The notes under the pieces: model-generated
What the model was told of the DNA's origin: nothing
What the model saw: only the letters and a program-made list of their open reading frames with translations
The model's database searches: none
Translations under genes and position numbers: made by a program
Shown here: positions 12,808 to 24,700 of the stretch, piece after piece
Position numbering within the stretch: the first letter of the stretch is position 1
Layout: every line of letters begins with the position of its first letter
NCBI GenBank assembly: GCA_905331475.1
Contig: CAJNYU010000157.1
Coordinates: forward strand, 186,001-250,000
Direction: 5' to 3'
DNA from: Rotaria socialis
Lineage: Eukaryota > Rotifera > Eurotatoria > Philodinida > Philodinidae
Length of the DNA stretch: 64,000 bases

Positions 12808-15274
12808 TTAAATAAATGATTTCTCTTGTTTTGAATCGGAAGATTCGCCGGTTATGTTTAGTTCAAGACCACTATCATGTTCTGACATTATTGACTAAAA
12901 TAAAAAAAATATTTTTAGGAAAATAAGAATATTAAATCATTGAATTTTCAATCAACTCACATTAAAAATATTTGTTAAATATTCACATTTATCACTTTTA
13001 ACTTGTAACTGTTCATTTTCTTGTATTAATTCATCATATAACTCATGAAGCTATAAGAAAAGAAAGAAAAAGATCTTCGTTCGTTTTTAATATATATTTT
13101 TTTTAATACTTGTCGGTTTTCTCTTATTTGCTCTTCAAGCTTTATACGAGTACGTTCAGCCAATATCTTCCAATAAGAAGTTGATGCATGAACTATAATA
13201 AACGAAGAGATAAAAATAGTAAGAAGTATTGTCAAAATTCTATGATTAACAAAGTAGGTTTAGGTTTTCTTTTTAATCACAAAAGAGGATCTAGTAGGTG
13301 AAAAGTTTTTAATTTATAAAAATAGTCTGTTTAATCGGAAAAAAATAATATAACATGAAAAATTATTCATTATTTAAGATTTATTTTCAATAGGATCTCC
13401 GTGTTTTATAATGCTTTAAATACATAATTCTAATATTAATAAAAGAAACAATCATAAATCATTGTGTAATCATAATTCATCAAGTTATGCATTTTCTAGT
13501 GAAAATATAGGAACTTAAATATTTATTGTCAGTTCAAATATGGGATGCATGATAGTTTGGAGATTATGAAGAAATTACTTCATATATTTGAGTAATGTGG
13601 ACAGATAACATCATACTTAGAAGCGTTTTTGTTTTGGTTCAATTTAAAATAGGAAAAGTATTTCTATCTGTGATAGTTTGTGGGTAAGATGTTTTCTTTG
13701 CTTGTTGGAAAATTGTCTTCATTATCAACAGATTAAAAATGAAATAAATATGATTATAGGAGATAAAATAATATCATCGAAACAAACAAACAAACTAAGA
13801 AAACGTTCCTATCTCAATAGGAAATTTACTTGACTAAACAATCGTGGAATGATAAGCTTTAGAGAATTCTGACTATCAAGACCTATTTATTTTCTATGAG
13901 ATAATAGTAATATTCTAATGCAGATTATGCACAGGTCATAATAAAAAATAACTTTTTTTATGAAATATGTGTACTCTGAGGTCCAAGATTCGTCTTGTTA
14001 AGTGATCATAATTATTTCAGTAGTAGTTATTTTTCTTTACTATTTTAGTTGATCTCTACCATCTATATTTTATCACTGCTACTAGAGAATGGTTTAAAAT
14101 ACCAGTCAATGGAATAATAAGAAAAGTAATAGTGAAAACTGATACGTCTACATTTAGTTTTCAACTATCCCATTAGAGAATACATTTCTGAAGACGTGTT
14201 TTCACGACTTTCCAGAGTTTCCTCCTAGAAAATATCAACCTGACCACATTCGTGATGAAAAAATGCATGCACATACATAAACAAGCAACTTCTAAATCCG
14301 AAGAATGTGCACATGTTTCTCTTGCAACTTTGTGACATGTCACAATGAAAGACATGTAGTTTATTTTTTTCATGTCAAAAATGCCCTGAGAAAACTTTCG
14401 CAACATTTTCCAAATGTGAAACGGTCTGTTTCAGTGTTTTCACAGATGTCTTGAATACAAGTACATTATTTTGACATTATATCAATAGAAATAGAAATAA
14501 ATCAAGCAGAAGTGTTGATTAGAACGCTTAAAACTCTTGCTTGGAAGCGGCTGTCTATTTGAGTAGTATAACCACTTGTATAAAACTAATTAATATACAA
14601 GATTAACAGAAATAAACGTTTTTATCATACTGTCTGACATTTCAATTTGTCGTGTTCATCAAAATGAATTTTGAATTAGTGTGAAGGCCAACGAGACGCA
14701 CCATAGATGGAACCGGTCCGGCCGGTCTGCCGGTTGCCGGTCCGGTTCGGGCGAAGGTTTCAGACCGGCCGGTCTGCGCAATTTTTTAGTCATATTTCTA
14801 TAGAACATCAAATATTTGGTCTGTAGATGACGTAAACAAGGACAGTTAAGGTTTTCATGTGGATAATATANAAGATATAGCTTAGTCAAAGATTGGTTCC
14901 TTCGTATTCGTACGTCATATAGCCGTTATTCCCTAGGATATTCTATTTGAATCGAAATAGGAGATTGTAGTACGGTTAAAATCTCAATAGTATAGAAATT
15001 ATTTTTCGTTAGATTTTCAATGAAACACACTATTTAACATCATTTTTTATTTACCTTGAACAAAATTTTCGAAGTCAACATCATTCATATATTTTCCTCT
15101 CATTATAATATCATCAACATCATGGAATATATTTATAATTTTTGAATCTTTTTCAATTATATTTGCCTGAATGCACATGGCTTTTTTCTTTGATTTTAGT
15201 GGAACTGAATGATGTTTTTCTGAATTTACTGAACATAAATTCATTTTTGATGGAGTTGATGTTCTCTTAGGCAT
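12808..15274 (-). CDS. GMNN: Geminin (DNA replication licensing inhibitor)
   Basis: Nuclear coiled-coil protein that in animals binds Cdt1 and blocks re-licensing of origins. Four exons, high to low: 15055-15274, 13110-13192, 12961-13050 and 12808-12894, giving 159 residues. The mark of the family is the YWKILAERTRIKLEEQ block followed by ENRQLHELYDELIQENEQLQ, matching the geminin coiled coil (YWKEVAEKRRKAL then ENEKLHKEI). The exon 1/2 join is at FENFVQ-V-HASTSYWK. The C-terminus is short and acidic/Ser-rich with no extra domain, unlike GEMC1 or multicilin, so geminin is the better call. The N-terminal part (MPKRTSTPSK) is where the vertebrate destruction box lies, but no RxxL is seen there. 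Intron 1 is 1.86 kb; the other introns are 59 and 66 nt. It lies 280 bp downstream of CAPZB on the same strand. Confidence 0.87.
14705..14790. mobile_element. One-ended MITE fragment with CCGGTC arms
   Basis: Inside geminin intron 1, TAGATGGAACCGGTCCGG opens a GC-rich, self-complementary stretch (CCGGCCGGTCTGCCGG and ACCGGCCGGTCTGCG) in otherwise AT-rich DNA. The start resembles the TAGA-type ends of the elements at 23.8 and 54.1 kb. No matching right end or target duplication was found, so it is probably a truncated copy. The single ambiguous base of the window (position 14871) lies nearby. Confidence 0.4.
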
Positions 15275-15554
15275 CTTTAACGAATAACAAAATCTATAAA
15301 AAAATTTTATTTATGATGTGAAGATTTTTACAAAAAAAAGAGAAAAGAAAAAAGAAATGTAATGTTTTATTTTAGTTATATGATGAAGCATGCATATAAG
15401 CAATGAGTAGTAACATATAAGCCAGAACGCTTTGCTAGATGAAACAAGTAAATCTAAGAAAAATGATCTAGAGAAGAGTTGAGAATGTATTTGATTCATT
15501 CTTTGAGAGAAAAAATAATTTTTGTTTTGGAGAAAATAGGTTGATTTCGATTTA

Positions 15555-17574
15555 TTATTCCGTTGGTTTTGTACGATTGAGTGCTGATTGTAATTCACCT
15601 GTAAAATTAACTTGCTGCAAGCGTGCACGATTTTGAGCACTTTCTGAATTTCTTAAACTATTTAAAATATCTTTTGTTTTTCCAAAATAAATGGCATTAA
15701 GCGTTTGTCGAATTTTATTTTCCATTTCTTCAACCATTTTTCCAATGTTAATTATATGTTGAGAAAATTCTGTGATTTGATGATCAGCTTCCAATTGTCG
15801 TGTTAAACTTCCACCCAGATTCATCATACCTGACATCGTTTTATGTGTTTGTAACCAAAGCATGACTGTTGATGTTAATTTATAGTGTGCTGTTCGACCA
15901 CTTTGTTTTTCTTGTACTTCAATAACATGTATTGAATCCCAGCAACCTTTTATTTTTTTACTACCATCGCCAACTTTTTTTATAAGTACAACACCAGCAA
16001 AACCATTTTCAAGATCCCAAAAATAAACAGATGAAACACCACCTTCAAAATACATTTCACGATATTGTTCAAATGCTTGATTTGCTTCTATTTCCAAATG
16101 ACGAAGACGATCCGACGGAAGATTTCCTAAAGATAAAAACCTGTCTTCGTTTCAAATTTGAAATAGAGCATTGTTCTTTTAAATATCACATCAATCAATG
16201 TAGAAAAGACAATGTTTGCATGTGATCTTCAAAAATAGAAATAGAAAATTTCTGTAAAATCCCTTCTAGTTCAAGATTTAAATTCTTCAAATTCTATGTT
16301 GTGAGTTTTATTAACAATAGAAAATAATGATCAACTTATCTTCATTATTATTTTAATGAATGAGTATGAAGTCCTACAGCACTCCACTTTAATGATCATC
16401 CTAGTACGAAGATTTTACCCCTATACTTGAGTACTATTAAAAGAAATTTCTTGTTTGACTGAGTATTTGGCCATGTCTTTTGTTAGAAAACAACTTTGGC
16501 TATCAATAAAAATAACATCTTAGCGTAGCATTGTACAATATCCTGTCTATCACTAAACACAATAATCATACGTTGAAAACTTTCTGTTAATCGTCAATAT
16601 CACATATATATATATATATATATATGTAAGCCATTCAAGAGAATGTGGATTTAAATATCGAACTATTATTATCGCTTGAGTATATCATCTTTCTGAACAT
16701 CCGAAAAAACTTTCAATTACCATTTTCAAAATGTATTAATAGCAATAGCGAGTGCTATTTATATATACATAAGCAATGGTATACTTTCTTGAAAATTAAA
16801 ACAAAAAGAGCGCCACTTTTGAAAATAAGTTCCTAGTCAATAAATATTACAAGATATAAATAACAATTGTTTCTGTCACATCCGTTAGCAATTAAGATAT
16901 CATCAGAGGGTCTGCAACTGATGATGAAGTTTTGATTGCAAGGATGTTTTCCAAAGATAGCTGTTGATTAAGTACATTCATACTGTAAGATCATACACTC
17001 CACTAATACTACAAGAACTTTTTACATCTGGAAAAACTTTACTTTAATTAATAAATCTATGTATAAAACAAAAAGTAGAAGAAAATAAATCTTATTCTAT
17101 TCTCTAATTCAAACTTTTATTTCCATTTGAAAGCTTTTCATCAATTCAAGCTCTTAATTTGAGATTACCTTTTTCATTTTATCGTTTAAAATCATTGTTG
17201 ATAAAATGATTCTCTTATGCTAAATAAAAATTTGTCGTCTCACCAAGAAAAATTCTAATCAATCAATCAATCAATCAAACAAACAAACCATCAAAAGGTG
17301 GCGCATATGTATTGGTCCAAGGTGATCGATACGAATCGCCATCACGATTATAATCACATAATAGATAATCTTTGCCAACAGTTCGATCACGAACGACTTT
17401 AAGCGGTTGATCAACAGCAGCTAATAGTTCTTCAGTTAAATCAGGTACAAGATCAATAAGATCGGACAGATTTTTTTCCACTTGTTGCGGAGGCAGACGT
17501 CGCATTAAATCGAGTGCACAATCTAATTGTGAATCGATTAATGCACTTGATGTTGCAGTTGTACTACTAGTCAT
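15555..17574 (-). CDS. CAPZB: F-actin-capping protein subunit beta
   Basis: Beta subunit of the CapZ heterodimer, which caps barbed ends of actin filaments and also belongs to dynactin. Two exons: 17289-17574 and 15555-16126, joined in phase 1 ([16 protein letters not shown]), giving 285 residues against about 272-277 in vertebrates. Conserved blocks are easily recognised: [83 protein letters not shown] and [10 protein letters not shown]. The C-terminal actin-binding tentacle ends [12 protein letters not shown]. The start is the ATG just after an acceptor (TTTTTCAG), which implies a 5' untranslated exon upstream; the extra N-terminal residues ([11 protein letters not shown]) precede the usual start of homology. 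The 1162-nt intron has a GTTTGT donor inside a tetranucleotide microsatellite. Confidence 0.97.
17257..17288. repeat. (AATC)n/(AAAC)n microsatellite at CAPZB 5' splice site
   Basis: AATCAATCAATCAATCAAT runs directly into CAAACAAACAAAC at the exon boundary. On the minus strand the donor is read as GTTTGTTTGTTTGATTG, so repeat units form the splice site. Confidence 0.85.
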
Positions 17575-18701
17575 CTGAAAAACAAAATATAGAATCATTA
17601 TTAAATTGATATTTGACAATATACGATTCATTGATAATGTTTTTTATGATTACGCCTCTGATTGTTTAATTGCGTTGCTATGAATGAAGTCTTTTAGTGT
17701 AAAAATAGTTGATTGAAATGATTTCTAATTGAAAAAGTTTTTCAACGAAGCTCGTGATTATGAAAATCTAAAAAGTAATATTTATCTTTGATGACTTCGA
17801 CTTCAAAATCCTCAAAAAATTACATATATTAATATAAATATCTTAATGCAATTTCGAATTTTTCAAGAAATATCGATTAAGTAAGATGGTTTTGTGTAAA
17901 AACAAGAAAGGGCATTATAGTTTTAAAAGAAGTAATCGGCCACGATATTATCGTGTCAGGCGATATTATCTTCTCAGTTACTAAAAATAAACATAGGTCA
18001 TCTTAATGCTAAGAGAAATGATAAGTGTATTAATAAAAAACAATTATTTTGAATTTTATTCTACAGAGACTAAAATAAAAAATATAATTTTCATCTTAAA
18101 AAAATTATAAATAGAATTGCTAAAAATAAATTCATATTACTACATATAATCAAAAAAAAAATCTAACCAATACATTTTTGTCACGAGTTAATAATTACCA
18201 GCTGCAATTTAATCTTACATTCGTATCTTAACCAATATATTCATAATAACAAAAGAACTTTTATATTATTTGATATTTCGAATCTAGAATATAAATTTGA
18301 GTAAGAAAAACTAACATATTAGTATAAGGATATTCACTATCACAAAGTTCAAATGTTTATCGATCTTGAAATATTTTTTGCTGATTTATACACAAAGATA
18401 AAACAAAGCTAAATAATTTCGTATTGAAATACATTTGCCTTCAAGAAATTGAAAGATATATGAAAGAAAATATTTCGAGCACTGTTATCAAAAACCGCAA
18501 ACAGAAAAAAAACACAGTTTGAACGACTACTGTGATCACAAAATCAATGGACAGAAAAATCTTCTTGTTTATAGGCATACTAAAAAAATGAATAGGAAAA
18601 TATAATAGTTGCTCAAATTTTCTTCGCTTCTATTCATAAGTTTTTCGATATATTATGTAGCACCTTGGGATGGAAAAAATTACAGAGCTGCTTTCTTTGG
18701 T
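17575..18701. other. Spacer between CAPZB and XRN1
   Basis: About 1.1 kb of AT-rich DNA between the CAPZB start and the XRN1 stop, both on the minus strand. It should hold the CAPZB promoter and 5' untranslated exon and the XRN1 3' untranslated region. I see no further gene in it. Confidence 0.5.
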
Positions 18702-21700
18702 CTAATATTTTGTATTCTTTTGTTGAGTTTGTAATGTTGAAGGATCATAAGACAAATAAGGATTTTGTTGGGGCTGACCTTGATTTATACTAAAATTCTG
18801 CATTTGCATTGGCAATTGTTGTTCATAATTTAATGGCATAGGATTAATCATAGGTCCAATGGGATAGGCATGATACACTCCTTGAGAATCAGGATTATTT
18901 GGTTGAGCATAGGTACCAGGGCCAAATTGATTAAAAGCCATTGTAGCACCATACATTGGCACTTGTGACATGTTTCCGATGGGTTCATTCATTACTGAAA
19001 GAAAATATCATTTAAAAAAGACGTCTTAACAAGACCAAAAGTTAGTCACGTACCTGAATTAGGATATAACATAGGTCCCCATCCTTGCTGCGTAAACGTT
19101 TGCGGATTCGAACTTTGAATTGGTGTTGATGAAATCATTTCATATGTTGGTTGTTGAAAAGAATTTTGCGACTGATTAAAATTTTGCATAGGATGAAATA
19201 TTAAAGAATCAGCTGTTAGATTTGAAGAAAAGTGTGTCATAGGCGTTCCTGTTGGTGCCATAGCACTTCTTGGTGTAAATGTTGCGTTTGGATTAAGTGT
19301 ACTTTTGACTTGTGAAGGAACGGAGGAAATATTTTCATTTGAAACAGAAGATTGTGTTAGTGGTTCTGCTGATAAAGGAGACAGTGTTGGATCATCGGTC
19401 GTTGATTTTTGTTCTTTGACTTGAGCAAAATATGATTCGTGATGCGTAGCTGATGCCGGTGCTGATTTTGGTGTTTTCAATGTTTTGTCATTACTTGAAT
19501 CCTTTTTTACAATCTCTGCTGGCTGTTGTCGATATGTTGATGTTTGATTAAATGAACGTTGTTCGTACAAATAACTTGAAGGTAAAGATTGCTGTTGTTG
19601 ATAATTGATTGAACGGTATCGAAGTGAATGAGAATAATTAAGTAAATGATATGAACGAACTTTAATACGACATGTTTGTTGATTTTTACCAAGTAACATA
19701 GTATCGAGAGTATTTGAAGATAAAGTATCAAATAAAACTTCATAGTACGTATCTAAATTCGTACGACCATACATAATGCCAATAATTGTACCACGTGCAC
19801 CAATGGGTACACCTGTATCAGGACGAACATTAACAACACGATCCAATAGCATAAAATCTGCTTTAACATCTGGATCACACATACCAAGTAATCCGTCCGA
19901 TTTAAATAACAAATGAGGTTCAAAACGTACCAGTTTGATTTTTTCAGTTAGAGTTTTTGCTTGACGTTTCTAGGAATAAAAGAAATCAAAAAATGCTTTT
20001 TCTTTAGATAGATATATAGATATTTACTGCATAAAATGATTTAACCATATTTTGTATTTCATTTACAACGTGTGTATCAAGTAATTGCCAAGCAGCATCT
20101 GTCATTTGCATTGAATACGTTGGTAAACTTTTAATCCATATACGAACTTGTTGTATTTCATGCTTTCTAGAAAATAAGCAAATATGAAATCATTAATGAA
20201 GATAATGTCATCTTTCAAAAAACGAAAGAAAAAAACATTATAAATACCCATTTTTGTCTTGCCAAATATTCGTTTCTAAATAATTCTCTTTGTTTGGTTT
20301 CCGTTCTATTTCAGAAACAATTTCAGGAAATCTAAGAGAATAGAAAATAATTCAATTACTATTCATTTCGAGCAACAACAAAAAACTAACTTAGACATGT
20401 ATTCAGCTATGACAGATATTGCTGTAGTTGAATAGTACCAAATATCGTTGAACTTCTTAGTATAACCATGAAGCTAGAAATTAAAATTCATTATTTAATA
20501 ACAGAATGATGATAGAAAAACAGAGGAATAAATATAATGTTGAAGATTCAATTTACTTCGACAAGATATCGAGCTACACAGTTTCAATAAGCATATTGTA
20601 ATGTTTCAAATGAAACTAGTAAATGATTACATTTATTCGGATTTCAAAGATTTTTTTCTCTCGTTGAGTTTTTATCAAGATACTAATTGTACAAAGTATA
20701 TAATCTTGTTGAATGTAATGAAAATTAAAACAGACTTTGATTAATACTAAGCAATATGCGCTTATGCGTTGAAAATTAAGGATCTCAATGGAAACACCAG
20801 AAAAACAGAGCTCTTCGTAGACTCCGAATCTTTAATGATTAGCAAATGATATTTAAAATCTTGCAATCAAATAATGAAAACTAATTTGAAGTTCTTCAAA
20901 ATCAAAATAACTATTCACTATTATAGAAATTATAAGATTAAATTCTCTGCCTTAACTGCTCTACCGACTTGTTACTTCATTTTCTTGGTATACAGGGGAA
21001 AACTTTCTTGCATAGATGTAGCCTCTCTACTATGCATTCAGAATCGGATTGTTGCAGGGAAATAAAACATTTTAATTAAAGACTGATGAAATGATTAGAA
21101 ATTGAAGCAATAATATAAGTCACTTCATATCAAGTCGTCATAGACATTATTAATTTATCGAGGGAAGCCAATTTCCTATGGATCATCATTGAAATATTCT
21201 GACAATAGAAACCATTAGAAATCCGACGCTTTTCCTATCGAAAATATGAGAAAAATTAGTTACAAATACGTCTATCCTTTAAATTCAACCATGGAAAATT
21301 TTTCGATCAAACAAATTCGAAAAAAAGTAAGATCAAGTTTGTTGATAAAAACTTGATTAAATCTTTGAAGATCTCTCGCGGCGTCTATTACAAAAAGATA
21401 CTTTTTTTTCTGGAAAGATGGGAAATCTTTATCGCTATTTTTCTCTGTTTAGGTAATTCATAATCCTTGACAAAGGTGCAGTCTAACTGTTGGCTTTTCT
21501 TGTTTGAAAAAAAAAACTGATAATGTCACAGTGCTCGTTCGTTTCTTCTTCTTTTCTTTTTTGTTGAATGAACGAATTATTTCTATTACTCTATGAAAAA
21601 CATACTTTTCGAGATTAATAACCGTTCTTTTTTCTTTTGAATCCTTTGAAATATACACTTTGTCGTTCTGTGTCTCCGGATAAAATTAAGAATTCAAACG

Positions 21701-24700
21701 CAAAAGAACAGGCCAGTATCCTCGTATATTACTAATTGAGAATGATACGAGTAATGTCATGCGATTGAAATGCGTCTACTTCAAGATCGATTTTTCAGTA
21801 AAGAATAATCAAAAAAAAGGATGCTATTTTTTTCATGCGTATGATGTAAAAATAAGAATTGAATTGTGATCCACCTCTTTAACAGGTTTGTTATGTTTCC
21901 AGGAAAGCCCAACATTAGTTGGATTCGCTCTTCGACGTTGATTCTGAGCCATAACATTAACTTTGCCAGTTATTTTTGAAATAACACAAGGTGCGGTTTT
22001 TAATTGAGCGGCGATATCTTGTGCTGTATAATATTGTAATCGAAGTGAGTTAAGTTTATTTTCGAATTGATGCAGATCGGGATGATCACTTTTATTAGAT
22101 AATTTCATTTGACATGAAATCATATATTTTCCTTGATTATCTTTATCTATCTGTTGTACATGACCGAAAAATGAATAATAGGGTGATCGAAGACCAAATA
22201 TAGGATCATTAATTTTAAAATAATCATTTAATGTTTGTGGCAATTGATCACCATCATATTTATATTTGGGTAATTTAAAAAGTGTCGTCTGCAATGGATA
22301 AGCTAATGCTTGATTTGAAAAGTACATCATTGTTTGACATTTATCTGATGACGAGAAACATTTTGTTCGATAACCAAGTATAGGAGATACATAAAGTAAA
22401 ATTGGTATTGGTCCTATAGAAATACCTTTTCGATTATTATAATCTCGATTAATATGAAGTGCTTTTTGATATTCCATTCGTGTATAATATTCATCTAATC
22501 GATCTACTCTATAGACGACTTTTTGATGATGATCAATTGATAATTCAAACGGATGATGACTGACATATATTGGTTTTTGAGTATAATTTCTAAAATCTTG
22601 ATTGTTGTCATTACTTGTTGGATCAAAATAAAAGTTTGGTAAATCCGGCAGATTTTCCCATGTATATAAATTTTGAAAATCAGTGATTGCACAAACAAAT
22701 CCATATTGAAAATGAGGCCAATTGACAAACACACGCTTACCTAAGTAACGATCAATTAATAATCGTTGATTTGTTATTTGAAAAGGTGGTAAAGTATTTT
22801 CATCTTTTGGATTCCACTCGTCATTATATTTTATACAATCAGAATCAGATTGATGTGTTAAATTTAAAACAAGTGTTGAACCTTTCGAACGTGTGTCAAA
22901 TACACTGATAGCACTATGTTTATAATCGTATTGATATGGTAAAACATTTAAAACAGGAAATCTAGGAAAAATAATCATATCTTTATCTTCAAAACGACCA
23001 TATTTAATATTAAGATTATCTGATCGATAGAAATCAATTGGATATTCTCTGAATGTTGCTCGAGTTTCTTTTAATGGTGGAAAATATGGATTATGTTCTA
23101 AAGAATTTTCAATTGGATTCAATTTTGATGTTGTTATAAAGCACAACGATGGTAAATGTTGATTAAGCAGTTTTTCATTTGGATTTAGTTGATTATAATA
23201 TTTTGTTATTGTATTTAGAAGAAGTTCTTCATTAATAAATGGAAGAAGCACAATAGATTCCCAATCTCTTTTCTTTTCGTTTTGATCCAATTTAAAATCT
23301 TCAGGATAAAATTTTAACAGTGGACTTTCACGATCGGTCATTAATGGTTGTAATATAGCTGGCAAAAGAGAACAGCTTGTTGGTGGAAGAACGCCTGAAA
23401 ATACAATTAAATTTTGAGATCGTGGAATAATTGATACATCATCAGTTTTTACATAAAATATGCCTTCGTCTATTGATTGATTAAGAAGGATAAATATAAC
23501 TCATTGAAACTTTGTTTACAATTAGAATAATATGCGTTTCTTCAAATCTATGGACAGCACACTATTTAAGATTTATAAGTCAGTAAACGTTTTAAAGGCG
23601 TTGACATAGAATTCGGATTCATTCTCGAGTCAAATAGAATGTTCTCAGTACAGATCATATTGTTCTCGAACGTTACACTCTAATGATCAGTTATCTAAAA
23701 GGTGTTTATTGACGATGAGAGTTATTTTAGAAGAATCGATGAGACTTTCGTAATTCGTTGATTCCATATGTACAACATACACTCGGTTGTCTTGTAATTT
23801 AATGACTACTAGTCTATAGTAGACATGTGCAGGGCAAGCCTTTCTCTTACCCTGTACCCTGACAAAAGAATTTTTGTTTACGCTTGTCCTACCCTACCCT
23901 GTAAAATTTCTACAATTCTTTACCTTTACCCTACAATGCAAAATCTTTAGATTTGTTTACCCTACTCTACACTGTAACTTTTACAGTATAATACCTTTAT
24001 GCCTTGTTATTCTTATTTTTCCTCACTCGATAGAACCTACCAGAATCAGCCATCCCTGTACTATAGGAAGTTTTTACTTTACAGTCTATTCATGTTATTC
24101 CAGTACAATAATTGAAAAAAGTAATACAATCGATTGTTTTCATCGACGGTCGAATTTATATCATTACTATATAAGTACAATATATCAATGTGTTTTTGTG
24201 ATTGAATTACGGTTGGTTTGTTCATTCTACTACACATGAATATTGGTTGGGATATGCCGCTCGAAGTTAGTCACCTTCTTAACGACTCAGCTGCAAATAC
24301 GTCTACTTTAAATTTCATGATTTCTTTCTTTTTCTGACTGAACTTTAATTTATAGGATTTTACTCCCACCATATTGTACTCTACTCTACCAAATACATGC
24401 CCTGACCCTACCCCACACATCTCTAAATCTATGTGGTTTTATTTAAATTGATAGAGAATAATTTCGACTTTTATACTCTTCGACAGATTCTGAACAGAAT
24501 GTACGAAATAATGAACATCAATATTGAAATAGAACTTTGTTGGTCAAGTGCTAATCCTAAGAAACTCATCGTGTAATTCAATTCCGGTAAAGAGTGCGGA
24601 ACTAAACGAAAGAACGATTTCTATAATTTATTAAACTTACTACTTAAATTAGTTTTATTTGAATTATTACTAGATGTATAAATATGATCACAATGAAAAT

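Noticed and set aside
23874-24239. 121-codon plus frame
   Set aside because: It lies entirely in the CCCTAC-rich MITE; the translation is repeat-derived.
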